Assembly: GCA_963930655.1 (NCBI GenBank)
Contig: OZ005612.1
Coordinates: 16,187,001 to 16,251,000, forward strand
Length of the DNA: 64,000 bases
Source: Myrica gale
Taxonomy: Eukaryota; Streptophyta; Magnoliopsida; Fagales; Myricaceae
Reading direction: 5' to 3'
Shown here one piece after another: positions 59,585-64,000 of this stretch (its first letter is position 1; each line of letters begins with the position of its first letter). The translations under genes and the position numbers were made by a program. The notes beneath the pieces are model-generated. The model was not told the origin of the DNA. It was given only the letters and a program-made list of their open reading frames with translations, and did not search any database.

Positions 59585-62236
59585 ATATATGTGCTTCAGT
59601 CACAACCATTTATATATATATATAAATATATATATGCTTCAGTCACAACCATTTTAGACAGCACGTATATATGGAGCACATTCTAAACCCTGCACCTTAC
59701 GCAAATTGAATAAACATCACTCAAACTCAATTACAGTGGACATATTAGCAACATTGGAGGGCAAGAACACGAAACCAATTACATACTTAATATATACAGA
59801 AGTACTAATAATGCATTTACCGTATAATTGCTAATCGGTACACTTCTAATGTGTTATTATATGCCCAAGACAAGTTTATACCTGATATCAACTGATTAAA
59901 GGGGCGGTTGCTGAAGAAGAAGCAGTAGACGAAGTGAATACTAGTGAGGAACCAGCTGTGCTACTGTCCTGGCTTTCAGACTGAGAGTGCTCGTTCTCAG
60001 AAGCAGTACTAGCTGAAGATGCAGATCAACTTGTTGCTGGGAGGTAGGTTACGAGTGGCATCTTTGTTTGGAGAGTGGGCAACAAAACGTCACACTCAAG
60101 CACATGGATGACCTTCCTAATTGAAGGCCTCAAAGCAAAATCTGGATAAGCACACCAAAGGCCAACAACCATCAATCGTTCCATTTGCTGCATGCTTGTC
60201 AAAGTCTTCACACAATCAATGGGTTTTCTTCCGCAGGCTATCTCTAAAGCCACAACCCCAAAACAATATATGCCTGATTCCTTGCTGCACACCTGCCTGT
60301 TAGAAGATTCTCAGGGGCCATATAGCCTATGGTCCCTGCCAAAACGGTTGTTCGAGATCCTTTTTCATGATCCACGAGCCTAGTTAAGCCGAAATCCCTA
60401 AACTTTGCATTGAAACTTGAATCCAGCATGATGTTACTTGACTTATGTCCCCATGCAACACGCATTGTTCCCATTCTTCGTGCAAATATAGCAGTGTCGA
60501 TGCCACGGCTCGGGCAATATTGTACCTTTTAATCCATGTTAACAAGCTATGATCTACTTTGAAAAGATGCGAATCTAAGCTGCCATTGGACATGAACTCA
60601 TAAACGAGTAGGAAATCATTTTTCTCGTGGCACCAACCTACAAGTTGCACTAAATTCCTGTGCCTGAGTTGAGTAATATTCTTTACCTCAGATGCGTACT
60701 CCTTTATCCCTTGTTGAGATCCGCTTGATACCCTCTTAACAGCAACGTCGGAATTCAAGTTGCTTAAAAATCCTCTATGAAACCCACCTTGTCCAAGCTT
60801 ATTTTCCCTTGAAAAGTTGTTCGTTGCACGGACCAAGTCATCGTAGGACAGCCTCTTTGGCCGGCCAGCGCCTCGTTAAAATTCCTGGTTCTGGGAAATC
60901 TTGATCTCCTTCTGTCCCTTCCGCCTACTTCCATTTATTCATAAACCAGACGAACCCCAAACCACTGATAAAAATGCATCTTCCCACGATCAACCCCACC
61001 ACCAACTTTCTCTTGCTTGGATTTTCATTATCGTCGGATGACGCCGATTCTGAATGCTCGAGTCAAAAGACAACGAGCAAAGAAAATGCAACTCGGAAGG
61101 ATGGCCCGTTGAGGATGAGAAGCCAAACTCAACCCATTCTGGCAAGTTCTGCGTCAAATCAACTATAGAAGAAAGGTGTTGTTGCATTGGGGTTTTGTCG
61201 CTATTGAATCCAGTGAAGGCAACACTCAAAATTTGCGTACCTGAATCGTAACTAATATTAGCACTATATGTTATGTTTTCCTTGGTTTTAGTATACCAAT
61301 GTAGATTTCTGAGATGCCAAACTGTTGATATTAATACCAAGATGTTCACGAACAGGCGCAGCGGGTCCCATTCATCAGTGCGAAAAGTATCAGACAAGGC
61401 CAAGGCCAGCTCCATCGGTTGGCATAGGTGAAAGGAAACTGGGTCTCGCAAGGAAGAACGTGAGCCCGTCTTTTGTAACAATCCCACGTTGGTTGGAGAA
61501 TAAAAGTAATGTTTTAATATAAGCTTGGAGGCACCTCCACTTGGTAAGCCGGTTTTCTAAGTGTGAATCTCCAAACTTATGTGGGTTTGTTACAAATGGT
61601 ATCAGAGTCGGTTGTGGGCTCTTGTTCTACCCCGCCACCACGCCTACGGAGTGACCAGTCATGAATCCGGTGGTACGGGCACGACCCTAGTCCGAGGAAT
61701 AGAAGACATGACCATGGATCCAGTGGAACGGGTATGACCCCAGTCCGGTGAATAGAAGCCCCATGGTGCTCGACCAACGTGGGCGTTGGTCTTAAAAGGT
61801 GGTGGTATGTGACAATCCCACATTGGTTGGGGAATAAAAGTAATACCTTAATATAAGTTTAGAGACACCTCCACTTGGTAAGCCGATTTTCTAAGTGTGA
61901 ATCTCCAAGCTTATGTGAGTTTGTTACATCTTTACCTTCCGAATTGATGATAAAGTAGAGCGAGGTATTGAAGCTTACGATTTATTCCGTTTCCTTGTTC
62001 CAAAGACGCGTAAGTTCTGAATATGTGGCTCGACCCCAATTGTCCGATGCATCTGGCGTGAGTCGAATGAATGGACCTAAGATAGTGGCGTTTCCACTGA
62101 GTACAATACTTTCGGCGGTAGCTCCAGAGAATTCCGAGTAATTGAAAGACAACTTAGCTGCGCAGAGGGGTATGAGAAAGAGAAAAGTGGCTATCATCAC
62201 GTAACGAAGCAGCAGCTTTGTTGGATGTAAAACCAT
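59585..62236 (-). pseudogene. L-type lectin-domain receptor kinase pseudogene (copy B), 3'UTR included
   Basis: Plasma-membrane receptor kinase remnant. Signal peptide and start of lectin domain: 62236-61982 (LLLRYVMIATFLFLIPLCAA, AKLSFNYSEFS), ending at a premature TAA. The lectin domain resumes after a TRIM insertion (KDGLTFFLARPSFLSPMPTD, GAGLGLV) with stops and a frameshift, then LSVAFTGFN and QNLPEWVEFGFSSSTG. The kinase part (60836-60026) keeps GQGGF, VAVKRV, DFG and APE. It has HGD for HRD, a one-base deletion in the catalytic loop near 60,440, and a deletion between GRKPIDC and QQMERLMVVGLWC that removes about 40 residues. It resembles the Arabidopsis class IX L-type lectin kinases. 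The multiple independent lesions make it a clear pseudogene. Confidence 0.9.
61474..61928. mobile_element. TRIM (terminal-repeat retrotransposon in miniature), 455 bp, complete
   Basis: Two direct LTRs of 121 bp, 61474-61594 and 61808-61928, both TGTRACAATCCCAC ... GTTTGTTACA. A primer-binding site TGGTATCAGAG (61597-61607), complementary to initiator tRNA-Met, follows the left LTR after two bases. A purine-rich AAAAGGTGGTGG (about 61,794-61,805) precedes the right LTR. The 5-bp target duplication TCTTT (61469-61473 and 61929-61933) is perfect. No coding capacity. It lies inside the lectin domain of the receptor-kinase pseudogene. The two LTRs differ at roughly a dozen positions, so the insertion is not recent. 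Confidence 0.95.
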
Positions 62237-62540
62237 AGTTCGGAGGAAGTTCCGAGCTAGGAGACCTCAAAATTGTTATCAGATATGACTGGAAGTGGCA
62301 GATGCAACAGAGAAAAGTTAGAAAATATATAATGGGGGCAAGAGTTTTGTTTCTGGCGCTGAAAAGTACTTCTTCAAGCTACATTGTAACATTGTTGGAA
62401 AAACAAGAAAGTCCTAGACATATTTTTTCCCACACGCCAAGCCCCAACCCTCCGTGCCGGCCCTGAGCTGCAGTAGGTGGCCCGGTAGTTTATTTACCAG
62501 AACTTCACACGTTGACCGTGATTAAAATCAGTAGTAACCT
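62237..62540 (-). promoter_or_regulatory. Former promoter/5' flank of lectin kinase copy B
   Basis: Matches the 5' flank of copy A (59,215-59,530) over most of its length (for example CCCTGAGCTGCAGTAGGTGG in both), which shows that the duplicated unit included upstream DNA. Confidence 0.6.
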
Positions 62541-64000
62541 TGGTGACTTTATTTTTTTGTCCCGCTGTCGTGAAGTTGCCTCAGGCCCTCAACCTCAACC
62601 AAGTAATCATCTTCATTTAGGTGGTAGCTGAGGTACACAGCGGCCGGCCAAAGTCCTTATATATTCGAAATGGCTAAAGTAGGGAAAGTTTCCACTAGTA
62701 CATTAACAGTACTTACCAAAAAAAAGTCATTAAAATTAAATTTTGATAGAAGTATGTATATATGCAGTGCAAATTGCCGAATAAACTATTGAAGTTAATT
62801 CCAACTCCATATTCTATAAACTTGCAACCAAAACATGCACATAAAATATGGTGACGGGGGGCCATATCTATTTGCTAAATAAAATGTCCCCATTTACAGA
62901 AAAATGTTGGTTTTACTATATTGGTGGCATACGGATTAGTATTTTAAATTCCTAAGAATTCTATTTTCCACCATCTTAAATGAAAAAAAAAAAGCTCTTT
63001 CTTGATGTTGCAACAAGCGGTGAAATGCCTCCTTCCTTGCACTTTTGTGGATGTTGGCACATTGCAGCTTTATACTGAACAAGAGTTACTAGTTGGGACT
63101 CTAGTTTTTGGGAGACTTGCCCTGAGATTGGACGAGGCATGGTACTGATATGGGCACAGGTTGATATGGTTGCAGTCGACGACCCTGGGTGTTTTTGGTT
63201 AAGCTTGGGAAAACACAGGAAATATGCATCCTTATCTGGAACCCATCTTCAGATACTTTGTTGTTTTAATGAATGGAATGAAAACAGAGGCAAAGATGCG
63301 AGTATGTCTACCAGAGAGAGATTGAATCTTTTAGCATGGCATGGGAAGAAAGACTGCAGATAAGGAAAACGTGGGAACTTCCAAGTGAGCTGGAAGCACT
63401 GACTCAAACAGAGCAGTCAGGATTGATGTGGCCTAGATTGGTAATGAGATAAACGAGATGCAACCACAGTCAGACCTAAGGTGTTTTGAACGCTAAGCTC
63501 AGAAAATATCAAAAATAAGACCCGTCTGGGTGAACCATGACAACTATTTATTTTAAAGGCAAATTTGAGATGCAGACACCCAGTCCTGCAGTTATGGGAT
63601 ATAGAACCCCAGACATTCACCTCCCCAAGGGAACAAAGGTGCCATTGAGCCAAAGTCTGCAACATAAAATAAGATTCAGGGTTGAGAAGCGAAATAAGAA
63701 TGCACAAAACATCAGAGGTCCGAGTGCACGCCACATGGTGGCAGAGCAGCCATTATTAAAAACTAAACTAGGTATTCAGGATTTCAAGGCTCTAACTTAA
63801 GGCACCTGGAAGAGTGAAAAAGATTCCCACTATATATTAGAAGATAACTTCAAGGATATGAATTATCAGAAGAACTTCAAATTTATGCTTGTATCACTTT
63901 TATATTCCCCTATTGTTCTCCAATTGCTGCAATGTCTTTGGCAGCAATCCAACACACACCACAGTGAACTTGAATTAAGAAATATGAAGAAGAAAATAAA
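62541..64000. other. Intergenic region at right edge
   Basis: AT-rich sequence without a recognised gene. Open frames at 63139-63363 and 63417-63800 show no domain. A possible SINE lies at about 63,560-63,665. Confidence 0.45.
63560..63665 (-). mobile_element. Possible tRNA-derived SINE fragment
   Basis: On the minus strand, an A-box-like TTGGCTCAATGGCACC and a B-box-like GGGTTCTATATCCC lie about 30 bases apart, in tRNA-like order, followed by a non-tRNA tail. Weak call: the boxes are degenerate and there is no clear A-tail or target duplication. Confidence 0.35.

Noticed and set aside
1-64000. CRISPR arrays, operons, bacterial promoters, rRNA genes
   Set aside because: Nothing of the kind is present; this is plant nuclear DNA with spliced genes.

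Overview
The window is plant nuclear DNA, almost certainly from a eudicot. The evidence is AT-rich sequence, short exons in long introns with GT..AG boundaries, plant-specific gene families (LNK clock coactivator, L-type lectin receptor kinase, FAR1-related, VARICOSE) and many plant-type transposons. The species cannot be named from the sequence. All gene models below were assembled by hand by joining ORF segments at GT/AG sites and checking that reading phase is kept.

Layout, left half: (1) 3-4765 (+), the last five exons of a Pumilio RNA-binding protein, cut by the window edge. (2) 6878-8599 (+), tubulin-folding cofactor A. (3) 11324-15488 (+), an LNK1-type clock/light coactivator of 669 aa, with a 5'UTR intron and two G-boxes upstream. 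(4) 17597-20670 (-), an uncharacterised 250-aa protein with a C-terminal Cys4 knuckle. (5) 22160-29493 (+), ERGIC3-like ER-Golgi cargo-receptor protein (380 aa, 13 exons), with a LINE fragment and a hAT-type MITE in its introns. Genes 4 and 5 diverge from a shared 1.5-kb upstream region. (6) 30434-34647 (-), a PHP-domain phosphoesterase (455 aa) with a complete metal site.

Right half, mostly mobile DNA: (7) 37095-44647, a 7.55-kb segment bounded by inverted repeats of about 120 bp and T-rich 9-bp flanks that match at 8 of 9 positions. It holds broken pieces of at least three unrelated host genes (FAR1-related SWIM region, VARICOSE/EDC4 C-terminus, ERD2-like exon) plus a frameshifted GRF zinc-finger gene. 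I read it as a Mutator-like element that has captured genes (Pack-MULE). (8) 47179-48662 (-), a divergent annexin (320 aa) lacking the canonical calcium loops. (9) 50875-54683, a CACTA element with exact CACTA termini, an ATT target duplication and 'TTTAGCGACGAA' subterminal repeats. Instead of a transposase it carries an endonuclease/exonuclease/phosphatase gene exon and other gene-like pieces. (10) 56462-62540 (-), a decayed tandem array of L-type lectin receptor kinase copies. The best-preserved copy is broken by a stop codon, frameshifts, a kinase-domain deletion and a 455-bp TRIM retrotransposon with perfect 5-bp target duplication.

The intact genes are housekeeping or regulatory and do not form a pathway. 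Two AT-rich MITE families recur across the window. The strongest novelty is two gene-capturing DNA transposons of different superfamilies lying within about 6 kb of each other.
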